From Lewinellaceae bacterium (GTDB lineage Bacteria > Bacteroidota > Bacteroidia > Chitinophagales > Saprospiraceae): DNA of 64,000 nucleotides. The notes under the pieces are model-generated. The model ran no database searches, was not told the origin of the DNA, and was given only the letters and a program-made list of their open reading frames with translations. Shown piece by piece: positions 36,012 to 46,510 of this stretch. Each line of letters begins with the position of its first letter. Position 1 is the stretch's first letter. Both the position numbers and the translations under genes were made by a program. Location: NCBI GenBank assembly GCA_020636325.1, contig JACJYC010000004.1, positions 1 through 64,000 on the forward strand. The letters run 5' to 3'.

Positions 36012-36674
36012 ATGGGATTTCTGACAACTTTGGCATTGTTGATCACGCTTGGCGTGCTTTGGCTGGTATTCACCGTTATGAAGCATGCAGCCCCCAGTGA
36101 GAAAAGAATGCGGGCAGAACTGGCCAAAATGAAAACCGATATGGATGCCTGGGCCGGCGATCTGGTGAAGATCGATAAAGCCGAACTCGAGCTCTTTTCC
36201 CTGGGCCAGGTTAAAAAAGCGGCCAAAAAACGATTCAGATCAGCCGTTAAGGGCATCTATACCACCATTTTCGAAGAACCGGTTGTCGCCTACAGCTTCA
36301 AAAAATTCCTGGGGAAAAACGGCCTCCTGTACGCGCGTACCGCCACCCACGAGTACGGCTATTGGATCAAAAACAACGAAACCCAGGTCCTGATCAACGG
36401 CCAGATCGTCGGCGCCCTGCGCGATGACGGCGGCCTGTACGGCGCCCGCACCAAACGGCTGCTCGCCAAACTGGATAAAAAAGGCGCGGTAGCCTTCCCC
36501 GTAACCGTCAACCAACGCGAGGTGGCCAGCATGACCAAAGCCCAGCCTGCCGACAATAAGGAATTGACCGCCAGAGCCTTCCAGTTTGTCAAAGACGACC
36601 TTACCGAAGAGGAAGAAGTCCTGCTCCTGTCGGTCGTCCTCCCTGAAATCATCCAACCGCCTGTCGGGAAATAG
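36012..36674 (+). CDS. membrane-anchored hypothetical protein
   Basis: The 220-residue protein has one N-terminal membrane helix (about residues 3-23) and a mainly charged soluble region. A helical part (about 28-75) precedes a beta-rich part with YGYWIKNNETQVLINGQIVGAL. I do not recognise the family. Its general layout (short anchor, then a domain of about 190 residues) resembles the protein at 22130-22627, but I see no clear sequence similarity. Its stop codon is followed directly by the GTTGTT repeat tract. Confidence 0.7.
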   Translation: MGFLTTLALLITLGVLWLVFTVMKHAAPSEKRMRAELAKMKTDMDAWAGDLVKIDKAELELFSLGQVKKAAKKRFRSAVKGIYTTIFEEPVVAYSFKKFLGKNGLLYARTATHEYGYWIKNNETQVLINGQIVGALRDDGGLYGARTKRLLAKLDKKGAVAFPVTVNQREVASMTKAQPADNKELTARAFQFVKDDLTEEEEVLLLSVVLPEIIQPPVGK

Positions 36675-36896
<222 letters not shown>

Positions 36897-36957
36897 AAAA
36901 AATTCCTCACCTTTGCCAGTTCAAGAACCTTTTTTCGGGAACACTGTTTACAGATAA

Positions 36958-37389
36958 ATGCTCAGGGTACCGCATATGGCTTTGCAGGAACAAGTAAAAA
37001 TGATCATTTACCGCTTTCGCGAGAGAGGCCTGGAGATTTTTCTCGAAAACTCCGTGGACAATGAAGAATCCTGGCAACTGCCCGCAGGCAGCCTGCCCGC
37101 GCAAAAGGGCCAGCCCGGCGATAAACTCATCGAACTGGACGCTGTCGAACAAGCCGACGGCCAGAAAGAATCCGCCTGGGCCGTTGAAGGAGACTGGCAT
37201 GAGATCCCCTCGCTGAAAGCCATGCTCTATGAGGATGCAATGGACCTCAGGGAAAAGATCAAGGAAATGGAAAAAGGCGCCTTTTTTGCCGTGAAGGAAG
37301 CTTTCAAAAAAGTGCTGCCCCACCAATACCAGTTTCTGAAAGAATTGAAGGATATCCTGGTCGACCGGAATTCCGTCAAAGATCTTTGA
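36958..37389 (+). CDS. Nudix-fold-like protein lacking the Nudix box
   Basis: The 143-residue protein starts MLRVPHMALQEQVKMIIYRFRERGLEIFLEN and continues ESWQLPAGSL, which resembles the first strands and loop of a Nudix hydrolase. The catalytic box (GX5EX7REUXEEXGU) is absent. Where it should lie, the sequence reads LDAVEQADGQKESAWAVEGDWHEIP. The C-terminal half is helical and charged. If the fold assignment is right, it is a non-catalytic Nudix relative. The start may be the second Met at 36976. Confidence 0.55.
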   Translation: MLRVPHMALQEQVKMIIYRFRERGLEIFLENSVDNEESWQLPAGSLPAQKGQPGDKLIELDAVEQADGQKESAWAVEGDWHEIPSLKAMLYEDAMDLREKIKEMEKGAFFAVKEAFKKVLPHQYQFLKELKDILVDRNSVKDL

Positions 37390-37555
37390 TCTTACCCGCC
37401 GTTTCCTTCCGATTTCCAGCCAGATAACCCGCTTTCACCACCGTTAGGCGCGGCAGGCGACGAATGACCTCGTCGCAAGCGGCCGTCTTTTTTTGGAAGA
37501 TTTCTGCCGAAAACTGTATTTTTAGCGCTTCAACAGTCCCAAAAAATTGACCTGG

Positions 37556-40500
37556 ATGAAACACGCTTCCCAACTACTACTGATCGTTGCTTATTTGATG
37601 GTTGTAAAAACCAACGCCCAAACCCCCATAAACCTGTCCAATCCATCCATTTGCGGACTTAATCTGCCGCTGGCCGCTATCAGTTGCTCCGATGACGGCG
37701 TTTACAATTCTCCCGACCTGTTCAATATCCAGGTGACCAATGCGCCGGGCGTTCAATTGGGAACCGATGTGTATTTGCAGCAGGTTCGCCTGATCATCAA
37801 ACACAACTGGCCGGCAGACCTGGAGATCAGGCTCACCTCGCCCGGCGGAAAAACGGTTTTGCTGGCATCGGATAACGGCGGCGGCGACGATGATTTCGGC
37901 AACCCGAATGACGTCAGTTGCGACTCCGCTGCGGTTTTTCTGTCCTCCGCCTGCCTTTCCGTGGAAGACGGCCTGGGGCCGTTCCTGCCGGGGCCTTACC
38001 GGCCGCTCGAAAGCTTCTACGAATTCAACGACAATGCCACCAACCCGAACGGAACCTGGCGACTGTCCATCTGCGATGACCATATCGATGATGCAGGCAT
38101 CCTGGAATTCGTAGAACTGGTCTTCGCGCCGATGACCTGCCTGCCCGCGTTGGACCTCGCGGTAACGGGGCTGGATACCACCTCCGCCTGGCTGACCTGG
38201 AACGCGGGCGAACCCTGCGGGCCGGCCATCATAGAATTCGGTTTGGCGGGTTTTACCCCCGGAACAGACTCCCTGCCGGGCTCCGGCGGGACCGTTGTGT
38301 TTGCGGATTGTGCTCCGTTTCTGCTCACCGGGCTTCCGCCCGACGCTGAAGTGGATATCTACGTGCGGCGCTATTGCCCGTTCCTGAGCGGGTTTTCCGG
38401 AAATTCCTGCGGATTGACGGTCCGGTCCGGATGCCAACCCCCGCCCGCTACCATAGTTTCCACCTTCGACGACGAAAACCTCTGCGGCACCCTGTGCGGC
38501 AACCTCTGCGAGATGACCGGCTTTTGGCGAAACGGCCCGAACGGCGATTTTGACTGGCTGGTCCATACCGGCGCGACCCCGACCGGCGGCACGGGCCCCG
38601 AAAGCGACGTGGACGGGAGCGGAAAGTACGTCTATACCGAAACCACGGGCGCCAATTGCGCGGTAGGCGCCGAAGCCCATTTGCTTTCCGGTTGCGTGGA
38701 GGTCAATAAGATGGGGACGGATACCTGCCACATGTCTTTCAATTACCACATGTTCGGCACCAGCATCGGCAGCCTGCGCCTGGAGGTGTCTTCCGACGGC
38801 GGTTTTACCTGGAATATCCTCTGGCAAAAGGCCGGCAACCAGGGCAATCAATGGAACAAGGTCTACCTGCCTTTTGCCGCTTTCAATGACGGCGATCGCC
38901 TGCAATTCCGTTTTGTCGCCGTTAAGGGGAACGGCTTTCGCGGCGATATCGCGCTGGATCATATCGTATTTTACGGTTCCAAAAACCTGGGATACCCCGA
39001 CCTGATGTACTTTGCCGACAACGACGGCGACGGATACGGTCATCCCGGCGAGTTCTGGCTGAGCTGCACCACCGACCCGCCGGCCGGATTCGTGCAAAAT
39101 GACGGCGACTGCATGGACAACGACCCGATGATCAACCCGGGCAGGCCCGAAATCGCCTGCGACGGCATTGATAACAATTGCAACGGCCCGGAAGACGACC
39201 TGATCCTTGACCCGCCGGCCGCGCAAAACGACACCATCTGCTCCGGATTCATACCCACCATCTGCGCGACGCCCGCCAACCCCGATTTTTTTATCGTCTG
39301 GTACGGCGAACCGGAAGGCGAGGACAGTGCCTTGAGCATCGGAAATTGTTATTCCCCCGACCTGCCCCCCAACAATACGGCTGCGCCGGTGGTCTACCGC
39401 TTTTATGCGGAAGAAACCAACTTCAATTGCCACTCCGGAAGCAGGGCGGAAGTCGAGGTGGTGGTCTTTCCCGACCCGGACATCTTTACGCCGGATGAAC
39501 CGGCCATTTGCCCGGGGGAATCCTTCAACCTGAACAGCCTCGATATCCGCGACAACCATTTCACCGGGGCGACGTATACCTTCCACTCCGGTTTCCCGGC
39601 AACGGCCGGAAATGTGCTGACCAGCCCGGTGGTCATGCCGTCCGGCACAACGACCTATTATTTCAAAGGCGTATCTCCCCGGGGGTGCGAGGATACGGAC
39701 AGCGTGACCGTTCAGGTCAAGGAAGCCCCCCTTGCGGCGTTTGACCCGGCAGATTCGCTGTCGCTGTGCAAGGAAAGTTCGACCCTCGTTACGGCCTCAG
39801 CTACCGGCGGCACCGGCCCCTATACCTATTTCTGGAGCACAGGGAGTTCCAACGCCCAGATCACGGTCAATGCCGGCGCTGTATCCGGGATCACCAAAAA
39901 CTACCAGGTGACGGTGACCGACCAGGAGGGTTGTGCCAATACCGGTAACCTGAAAGTCACAACGACCAACAGCATAGACTCCCTGAAACGGATTGTCAGG
40001 AATGTCACCGATTGCGAGGGCAGCGACGGGCAGATCATCCTCATCCCGCTGAACGGATTGCCGCCTTTCAGTTATCAATGGACCGGCGGCAACGGTACGT
40101 CCGGCTCCGGCTCCGGGGTGCAGGATACCATTTTCATCAACGGATTGAGCCAGGCCAGTTACCGGGTCACCATTACCGATAATTCCCAGGCCATGTGCTC
40201 GTTCGTCCTGCGCAATATCCTGGTGCAGGGCCCGGCGGCCGTCGTCAATTCCACTTCCGTAAAGGATGTGACCTGCGCAGGCGCCGCCGACGGCGAAATT
40301 TGCGTGAATGTCACAGGGAATAACCCGGTTTTCCACTGGAGCAACAACGAAACCACCTCCTGCATCGATAACCTTCCGGGCGGTCAATATTCCGTCACCA
40401 TTACGGACGGCCCCTGCATTACCACCCTGGATAAGATCGTGGTGGAAGAACCTTCCGTGATCGTCACCCGCGCCGATCTGCGATCGCCTACCTGCGCGCA

Positions 40501-43500
40501 GAACAGCGACGGTTCCATTACCGTGGTCGCTTTCGGCGGTACGCCGCCCTATGAATACCAGTGGAGCAACCAGGTGCAAACGCCCCAGAACGCGCAAATC
40601 GCGGCCGGATCCTATATTGTCACGGTTTCGGACGCCCAAGACTGCTTCCGCATCGATACCTTCCAGCTCCAGGCGCCCGATTTGCTCCAGTTGGTTGTCG
40701 ATTCCCTGCGGGATATGAGTTGCTCGGGCATCCCCGACGGCTTTGTCCAGGTCCGGGCCATCGGTGGTACGCCGCCCTACCACTTCACCTGGGCGAGCGG
40801 AAGCAATTCCCCGGTTCGATTCGGCCTGGCAGCCGGTACCTATACCGCAAACGTTACGGATTACAACAACTGTACGGCTCAGATCCAGGTGCAGGTGAAA
40901 GAACCCCTGCCCGTTACGGTCAATGTTGCCGTGTTTAACCGGCCGCTCTGCCAGGGCGATGCTACCGGATCTATCCAGGTGGCCGCATCGGGCGGAACGC
41001 CGCCCTATACCTATTTCTGGGCCGGAGGTCAAAGCGGAAATTCCCTTGCCGACCTGCCGGTAGGCGCCTATTCGGTTACCGCCCGGGACAGCAGAGGCTG
41101 CCTTAGCCTGCCGTTAACGGTTCAGCTGTTGCCCCAGACAACGATCAACCTGGGAATTGCGGTGGTTCCGCCCCCGTGCGTGGGCCCGCAAACCGGACAG
41201 ATCGCCCTTACGCCGACCGGTGTGGGGCCGTTTACCTATCATTGGGACAGCGGTGCAACGAACCCTGTACTGACCGGGATCGGGGTGGGAAATCACGGCG
41301 TGGAAGTCATGGACGGGCAGGGCTGCATCCTGGATACGGTGATTGCGGTGACGGCGCCGCAGGTCTTCCAGGCCAATCTGTTCCCGGAACAACCGTCTTG
41401 TTACGGCGTTGCGGACGGTCTTATCCAGACGGTCTTGCTGGCCACCGGCACGCCGCCCATCCAGTATGCCTGGAATGACGGACCTGCCGCGACCAAGGAT
41501 CGCGCATCACTGGCTCCGGGCGACTACCAACTGACCATCTCCGACGGCATCGGTTGCAGGTTTATTTCCGATACCATTTCCCTGGAATGGCCCGAACGAT
41601 TCCGCATCGACGCCTTTGACCTGGGAAATGCCCTTTGCCACGGTGAGACCAACGGATATATCGAAACGGTGCTGACAGGCGGCACTTTGCCGTATTCCGT
41701 CAATTGGGTAGGACAGGGTTCAGGCCAATCCGGAATCTACGATCTGGCGCCGGGTACTTACCGCTTGCTGGCCAGCGACGCCAGGGGCTGTCCGATCGAT
41801 ACCAACTTTGTCATTGCGGAACCGCCGCCCCTTTCCGTCAGTTTTACCCTGACCTTCGGGGCGACGTGCGATCCGTCGGCGCTGGATTCACTGGTGGCGA
41901 ATGCTGCCGGCGGCACGCAACCCTATCAGTACGAGTGGAACAACGGGAAAAAGACGAAAAAACTCATCAATATGCCGGCCGGCGATTACGGCGTGACCGT
42001 TACCGATGCCAACGGATGCACAGCTTCCATCCCGTCCATCAAGGTCCGGGAAGAAGTGCCGGCCCTGAAACTGGATACGTTCTACCTGACCCCCATTACC
42101 TGTTTCGGAGAGCATGACGCTTCCATGACGGCTGTTATTTCCGGCGGATCGGGCATGTTCCGTTATCATTTTTCACCGACCTATGTGCTTACCGGCGTTT
42201 CGGCGGACAGCGTCACGGTTGACTCCCTGGGCCTGTTCGACGCCTACCGGGTAACCGTTACCGACCTCCAGACGGGCTGCCAGGTTGTTTCGCAGACCCT
42301 TCACACGTCGGAACCGCCGCTGTTGTCCATCGCCCTTGATCACCTGGATCCGGTCAATTGCGCCGGCAGCAACGACGGCGGGATCGACCTGCACCCGGTC
42401 GGCGGCGTTTCGCCCTATGACTTCATCTGGACCAATGAAGCGGGGGACACCCTAAGTTTGAGCGAAGACCTGAACGGCGTCGGCCCCGGGCATTACTACC
42501 TCGAACTGACCGACGCCAATGGGTGCTCGGTCTACTTTGACGACGAGGTTCCCCAGGTCAACCAACCGATCCAGGTATCCAATGTCAGCATTGCCCCGGT
42601 GGCGTGTTACGGCGCCCATACCGGCAGTATCCAGCTCAGCGTTTCCGGCGGGAAATTACCCTATCATTACACCTGGAGCAACGGCATGATGACCCAGGAT
42701 ATCGCCAACCTGGAAGCCGGCGCCTACACGCTTACGCTGACCGACGGGGACAATTGTCAGGTCGTCCTTCAGGATTTTGAGGTGACCGGCCCGGATTCCC
42801 CGATCGATATTGAGGAGGAAGTGCTGGATCCTACCTGCGCCGGGGAACAGGACGGCGCCATCCGGCTGGACATTTCCGGCGGAGAGTCGCCGTATACCCT
42901 AACCTGGTGGAACGGCGGCGTGATCATCCCCAATGCCCATTCCGACAGCCTGATCAACCTGAAGCCGGGGAAATATACCTTCCGGGTAACCGACAACCTG
43001 GGGTGCAGCGTCCTCCGGGAATTCAACCTGTACAACCCGGCGCCCATATTGCTGAATATCCAGACCATCCCGCCCATGCCGCCCGATTATGCCGACGGCC
43101 GGATCGTGGTGACGCCCTCGGGCGGTACGGCGCCCTACGAATTCCTGTGGAGCACAGGCAGCATCAACGATACGCTGGAAATGCTGGGCGTAGGCACCTA
43201 TCAGGTGACCGTGACAGATGCCAACGATTGCGAATCGGTGGGTACCGTGATGCTGGTGGATGCAGGAGAAACCCTTCTGGCGGATAGCGGGCGGTTGTAT
43301 CCCAACCCGGCAGGCGATCTGGTCAACCTGGAACTCCACCTCAACCGTTCAGCCGATCTGGATATTGAACTGTTTGACTGGACGGGTCGCAGGATCACCG
43401 CTTTCCGGAAAATACACCAGGACGGCGTCATCCCCATCCCGCTGGACGGGTTGGCCACCGGCCTTTATCTGGTGCGGGCCCGGATCGGCTTGCAGACGGT

Positions 43501-43531
43501 GTTTGTGGGGCGGCTGGTGAAGGGGGAATAG
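37556..43531 (+). CDS. type IX secreted adhesin: P-domain, FN3, MAM, MopE-like motif and SprB repeats
   Basis: The 1991-residue protein has a signal peptide (ending near KTNAQ). Domains in order are a proprotein-convertase P-domain (about 48-195, VRLIIKHNWPADLEIRLTSP and FNDNATNPNGTWRLSICD), a fibronectin-III-like domain (about 199-292) and a MAM-like domain (about 300-474). A metal-binding MopE-like motif (about 482-553, DNDGDGYG and CDGIDNNCNG) and an Ig-like segment follow. About fifteen SprB-like repeats (745-1898) with GGTPPY and TVTDxxGC signatures precede a type A sorting domain (about 1905-1991, RLYPNPAGDLV). It is secreted by T9SS to the surface. A TTG three codons upstream is possible, but the ATG gives the better signal peptide. 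Confidence 0.93.
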   Translation: MKHASQLLLIVAYLMVVKTNAQTPINLSNPSICGLNLPLAAISCSDDGVYNSPDLFNIQVTNAPGVQLGTDVYLQQVRLIIKHNWPADLEIRLTSPGGKTVLLASDNGGGDDDFGNPNDVSCDSAAVFLSSACLSVEDGLGPFLPGPYRPLESFYEFNDNATNPNGTWRLSICDDHIDDAGILEFVELVFAPMTCLPALDLAVTGLDTTSAWLTWNAGEPCGPAIIEFGLAGFTPGTDSLPGSGGTVVFADCAPFLLTGLPPDAEVDIYVRRYCPFLSGFSGNSCGLTVRSGCQPPPATIVSTFDDENLCGTLCGNLCEMTGFWRNGPNGDFDWLVHTGATPTGGTGPESDVDGSGKYVYTETTGANCAVGAEAHLLSGCVEVNKMGTDTCHMSFNYHMFGTSIGSLRLEVSSDGGFTWNILWQKAGNQGNQWNKVYLPFAAFNDGDRLQFRFVAVKGNGFRGDIALDHIVFYGSKNLGYPDLMYFADNDGDGYGHPGEFWLSCTTDPPAGFVQNDGDCMDNDPMINPGRPEIACDGIDNNCNGPEDDLILDPPAAQNDTICSGFIPTICATPANPDFFIVWYGEPEGEDSALSIGNCYSPDLPPNNTAAPVVYRFYAEETNFNCHSGSRAEVEVVVFPDPDIFTPDEPAICPGESFNLNSLDIRDNHFTGATYTFHSGFPATAGNVLTSPVVMPSGTTTYYFKGVSPRGCEDTDSVTVQVKEAPLAAFDPADSLSLCKESSTLVTASATGGTGPYTYFWSTGSSNAQITVNAGAVSGITKNYQVTVTDQEGCANTGNLKVTTTNSIDSLKRIVRNVTDCEGSDGQIILIPLNGLPPFSYQWTGGNGTSGSGSGVQDTIFINGLSQASYRVTITDNSQAMCSFVLRNILVQGPAAVVNSTSVKDVTCAGAADGEICVNVTGNNPVFHWSNNETTSCIDNLPGGQYSVTITDGPCITTLDKIVVEEPSVIVTRADLRSPTCAQNSDGSITVVAFGGTPPYEYQWSNQVQTPQNAQIAAGSYIVTVSDAQDCFRIDTFQLQAPDLLQLVVDSLRDMSCSGIPDGFVQVRAIGGTPPYHFTWASGSNSPVRFGLAAGTYTANVTDYNNCTAQIQVQVKEPLPVTVNVAVFNRPLCQGDATGSIQVAASGGTPPYTYFWAGGQSGNSLADLPVGAYSVTARDSRGCLSLPLTVQLLPQTTINLGIAVVPPPCVGPQTGQIALTPTGVGPFTYHWDSGATNPVLTGIGVGNHGVEVMDGQGCILDTVIAVTAPQVFQANLFPEQPSCYGVADGLIQTVLLATGTPPIQYAWNDGPAATKDRASLAPGDYQLTISDGIGCRFISDTISLEWPERFRIDAFDLGNALCHGETNGYIETVLTGGTLPYSVNWVGQGSGQSGIYDLAPGTYRLLASDARGCPIDTNFVIAEPPPLSVSFTLTFGATCDPSALDSLVANAAGGTQPYQYEWNNGKKTKKLINMPAGDYGVTVTDANGCTASIPSIKVREEVPALKLDTFYLTPITCFGEHDASMTAVISGGSGMFRYHFSPTYVLTGVSADSVTVDSLGLFDAYRVTVTDLQTGCQVVSQTLHTSEPPLLSIALDHLDPVNCAGSNDGGIDLHPVGGVSPYDFIWTNEAGDTLSLSEDLNGVGPGHYYLELTDANGCSVYFDDEVPQVNQPIQVSNVSIAPVACYGAHTGSIQLSVSGGKLPYHYTWSNGMMTQDIANLEAGAYTLTLTDGDNCQVVLQDFEVTGPDSPIDIEEEVLDPTCAGEQDGAIRLDISGGESPYTLTWWNGGVIIPNAHSDSLINLKPGKYTFRVTDNLGCSVLREFNLYNPAPILLNIQTIPPMPPDYADGRIVVTPSGGTAPYEFLWSTGSINDTLEMLGVGTYQVTVTDANDCESVGTVMLVDAGETLLADSGRLYPNPAGDLVNLELHLNRSADLDIELFDWTGRRITAFRKIHQDGVIPIPLDGLATGLYLVRARIGLQTVFVGRLVKGE

Positions 43532-43721
43532 GCCTTTTTCGGGCTGAAGTTTAGCGTTATGCCGATTATTCCCGGTTTTGGGCCAACCTGTCCGGCTCAA
43601 AAACCGTCTTCCTGATTGAACAGACAGGCATGCATCGGCTGTTTGTTTAAATGAACAGGCAGTTGCATAGTTATTCGATTCGCAAACCTTGGTACTGCGC
43701 AAGGTTCCAAAACCAATCATC

Positions 43722-44942
43722 ATGACCAAAATCATTCCCATCGCGCTCCTGGGCCTTCTCTTTACGGCCTGCAAAAAGGAAAACACCAATCCCGCCGGGC
43801 CGGACCCCATTCCGGTGGAAGACGTCCAGGAAATAGCCGCCATCAACCAAAGCCTCGGCTGGAAGATCTTCAATAAGGAGCACGCCGCCAAACCCGACGA
43901 AAATATCCTGATCTCTCCCTGGAGCATCCAGACGGCGGTCCAGATGGCGATCAACGGCGCCAAGGGCAATACCCTGGATGAGATCCTGGAATTGATGGAT
44001 TGCAAGGATTGCGAAGTAGCCTCCCTCAACCAGTTTCACGGCGACCTGACCACCATGCTCACCCAGCAAAGCGGTCAACCGACCCTGACCATGGCCAACG
44101 GCTATTTTTACGACCCCAACCGGATCAACCTCAAGACGCCGTTCGTCAATACGCTGACGGATGATTATGCCTGCGGGTTCAAGAATCTGGATTTCACGGC
44201 GGAAGAAACCTCCCTTGATCAGATCAACACCTGGGTCAAAAACAGCACCAACGGCAAAATTGACAAGATCCTGGAAAAGATCACGGATATGGATGTCGCC
44301 TTCCTGATCAACGCCCTCCACTTCAAAGCGGATTGGGCCACGGGATTTGCGCCTGAATCCACCTACGAAACGGACTTCACCAAAGCCGACGGATCCAAAG
44401 TACCTGTCGAACTGGTCAATGCCGACCGGAATTTTACCTTCCGCCAGGGGAATGACTACAATCTGGTCGATATCCCGTTCAAGGATTCTACGTATAGCCT
44501 CACCTTCATTCAGCCGGCCAAAAACAATACGGACCCCGACTGGCATTCCAAACTGGATCAGGCAAAATGGCTGGCATTATACAATGACGCTACGTACCAA
44601 AGAGCTATTGTGGCCTTTCCCAAACTGAAACTGGCCTACGAAAATGACCTCATCGCATCCCTGAAAGCGCTCGGCGTCGTGGATGCCTTCAGCGACCGGA
44701 ACGCCGACTTCACCGATATGGGTACGTCGTCCAACAATATATTCATCAACCAGATCAAGCACAAAGCCGTCCTGAACGTGGATGAAAAGGGTGCGGAAGG
44801 AGCAGCTGTCACCTCGATCGGTTTCGGGGTCACTTCCCTGCCGCCGACCTTCTATTTCACCAGCCCGTTCATCCTGGTTTTGCGCCATATCCCGACCAAT
44901 ACCATGATCTTCACCGGCTATGTGGCCGACCCGGAGATTTGA
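43722..44942 (+). CDS. serpin-family lipoprotein
   Basis: The 406-residue protein begins with a lipoprotein signal, MTKIIPIALLGLLFTAC, then a full serpin fold (about residues 38-406). The shutter segment ENILISPWSIQTAVQMA and the breach segment FYFTSPFILVLRH are clear. The hinge reads EKGAEGAAVTS, close to the inhibitory pattern with small residues, and the reactive loop has the usual length, so an inhibitor is likely. It would protect the cell surface from host, predator or self proteases. The start at 43722 is set by the signal peptide. It follows the P-domain adhesin on the same strand and converges with ilvA. Confidence 0.9.
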   Translation: MTKIIPIALLGLLFTACKKENTNPAGPDPIPVEDVQEIAAINQSLGWKIFNKEHAAKPDENILISPWSIQTAVQMAINGAKGNTLDEILELMDCKDCEVASLNQFHGDLTTMLTQQSGQPTLTMANGYFYDPNRINLKTPFVNTLTDDYACGFKNLDFTAEETSLDQINTWVKNSTNGKIDKILEKITDMDVAFLINALHFKADWATGFAPESTYETDFTKADGSKVPVELVNADRNFTFRQGNDYNLVDIPFKDSTYSLTFIQPAKNNTDPDWHSKLDQAKWLALYNDATYQRAIVAFPKLKLAYENDLIASLKALGVVDAFSDRNADFTDMGTSSNNIFINQIKHKAVLNVDEKGAEGAAVTSIGFGVTSLPPTFYFTSPFILVLRHIPTNTMIFTGYVADPEI

Positions 44943-44969
44943 TAGCGGAGATAATAATAAGATGGGAAC

Positions 44970-46244
44970 TTATACCAGGAAGTCAAACAGCATCCGGCTG
45001 TCGTTGAGGGCCTGATAATTGATCCGGTGGCGGTCCATCCGCTCGATGAGGCCCTCGTAATCTTCCCGCTTTTTCACCTGGATGCCGACGAGCGCCGGGC
45101 CGTTGTCCCGGTTGTGCTTTTTGGTGTATTCAAAGTGGGTAATGTCGTCGGTGGGGCCCAGGACATTGTTGAGGAAATCGCGCAAGGCGCCGGCCCGCTG
45201 CGGGAACCGGATGATGAAATAGTGTTTGAGGCCTTCGTACAACAGGCTCCTTTCCTTGATCTCTTCTGTTCGGGTAATGTCGTTATTGCTGCCGCTGAGC
45301 AGGCAGACCACATTCTTGCCCTTGATCTGGTCCCGGTAAAAATCCAGGGCTGCGATGGTCAGGGCGCCGGCGGGTTCTACGATGATCCCTTCTTCGTTGT
45401 ACAAATCCAGGATGGCTGTACAAACCTTGCCTTCCGGCACCAGGATCATGTCGTCCACCACCTGCTGGGCGATCTTGAAGGTTTTTTCGCCCACTTTCCG
45501 GACGGCCGCCCCGTCGATGAAGGTATCGATCTGGTCGAGTTGCACCACGTGACCCGCCTTGAGCGATTCGTACATGGCGGGCGCACCCTGCGGCTCCACC
45601 CCGATGATCCTGGTGGAAGGGCTGATCTGTTTGAAATAGCTGCCCAACCCCGAGATCAGTCCGCCGCCGCCGATGGCGACAAAGATGTAATCGATCGGCG
45701 GGGGGCAGGCTTCCATGATTTCCAGGCCGACGGTACCCTGACCTTCCATCACCCGCTCGTCGTCGAACGGGTGGACAAACGTCATGCCCTCTGTCTCGGC
45801 AGCCGCTTTGGCGGCGTCATAGGAGTCGTCAAACGTATCGCCGGTAAGGACGACCTCGACAAAGGATTTGCCGAATTTTTCCACCTTGCGCACCTTCTGC
45901 TGCGGGGTAACGGCCGGCATATAGATCTTGCCTTTTATGCCCATTCGCTGGCAGGCGTAAGCGACCCCCATGGCGTGGTTTCCGGCGCTGGCGCAAATGA
46001 CGCCTTTGGCAAGCTCGGACTTCGGAATGGTCGACATCTTATTGTAGGCTCCCCTGATCTTGTAGGAGCGTACCACCTGCATGTCTTCCCTTTTCAGCCA
46101 GAGCCTGCATTCATACAGCTCCGAAAAATGCAGATTCTGCTGAAGCGGGGTAGTTTCCACCACCCCCTTCAGCCGCACTTTGGCTTTGTATATGTTTTCC
46201 ACCGTCATCAGGACGGGGTTCGCCTTTGTTGTACTCGGAGTCAT
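44970..46244 (-). CDS. ilvA: threonine ammonia-lyase (biosynthetic threonine dehydratase)
   Basis: The 424-residue protein is a fold-type II PLP enzyme. The Schiff-base lysine is in RSYKIRGAYNK (Lys62), with SAGNHAMG, the phosphate-binding loop GGGGLISG and a late Ser in LLSGSNND. A C-terminal regulatory region (about 330-424, HYFIIRFPQRAGALRDFLNNVLG) is ACT-like, so isoleucine feedback is plausible. It makes 2-oxobutanoate from threonine, the first step to isoleucine. The ATG at 46244 or the one 12 codons on (MTVENIYKAK) may be used. It lies downstream of ilvC on the same strand, separated by a repeat-rich 256-bp spacer. Confidence 0.93.
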   Translation of the reverse strand: MTPSTTKANPVLMTVENIYKAKVRLKGVVETTPLQQNLHFSELYECRLWLKREDMQVVRSYKIRGAYNKMSTIPKSELAKGVICASAGNHAMGVAYACQRMGIKGKIYMPAVTPQQKVRKVEKFGKSFVEVVLTGDTFDDSYDAAKAAAETEGMTFVHPFDDERVMEGQGTVGLEIMEACPPPIDYIFVAIGGGGLISGLGSYFKQISPSTRIIGVEPQGAPAMYESLKAGHVVQLDQIDTFIDGAAVRKVGEKTFKIAQQVVDDMILVPEGKVCTAILDLYNEEGIIVEPAGALTIAALDFYRDQIKGKNVVCLLSGSNNDITRTEEIKERSLLYEGLKHYFIIRFPQRAGALRDFLNNVLGPTDDITHFEYTKKHNRDNGPALVGIQVKKREDYEGLIERMDRHRINYQALNDSRMLFDFLV

Positions 46245-46284
46245 TTTACACCGCTATTTATTCATGGGCGCCGGGCAGGTTGCA

Positions 46285-46510
46285 GGTTGCAGTTGTCAGT
46301 TGTCAGTTGTCAGTTGTCAGTACGCCTGCCGGTATCCAGCATCAAGGACCAGGCATCCCCCGTCCGCCATAGCTCAAGACGACGGCGGGCAGCATCTTCA
46401 CACTGAGCGCAGTCGAAGCGCAGCATCCCCCGTCCGCCATAGCCTCCAGGCGACGGCGGGCAGCATCCAGCATCCAGCATCAAGCATCCAGCATCCAGCA
46501 TCAAGCATCC
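46285..46510. repeat. compound repeat block between ilvC and ilvA
   Basis: The spacer carries five CAGTTGT units (46285-46322) and two copies of the dispersed hairpin GCATCCCCCGTCCGCCATAG...GACGGCGGGC (46353-46390 and 46423-46462). A CATCCAG array (46464-46510) ends the block. The last array overlaps the ilvC stop codon: the final ilvC codons GTGGATGCTTGA already have the repeat phase. No reading frame is present. Confidence 0.85.

Noticed and set aside
39797..41032. Open frame of 411 codons antisense to the SprB repeats
   Set aside because: It is a shadow of the repeat-rich adhesin on the plus strand.
45027..46406. Open frame of 459 codons antisense to ilvA, extending into the repeats
   Set aside because: ilvA has all catalytic motifs on the other strand; this frame has none and ends in low-complexity sequence.
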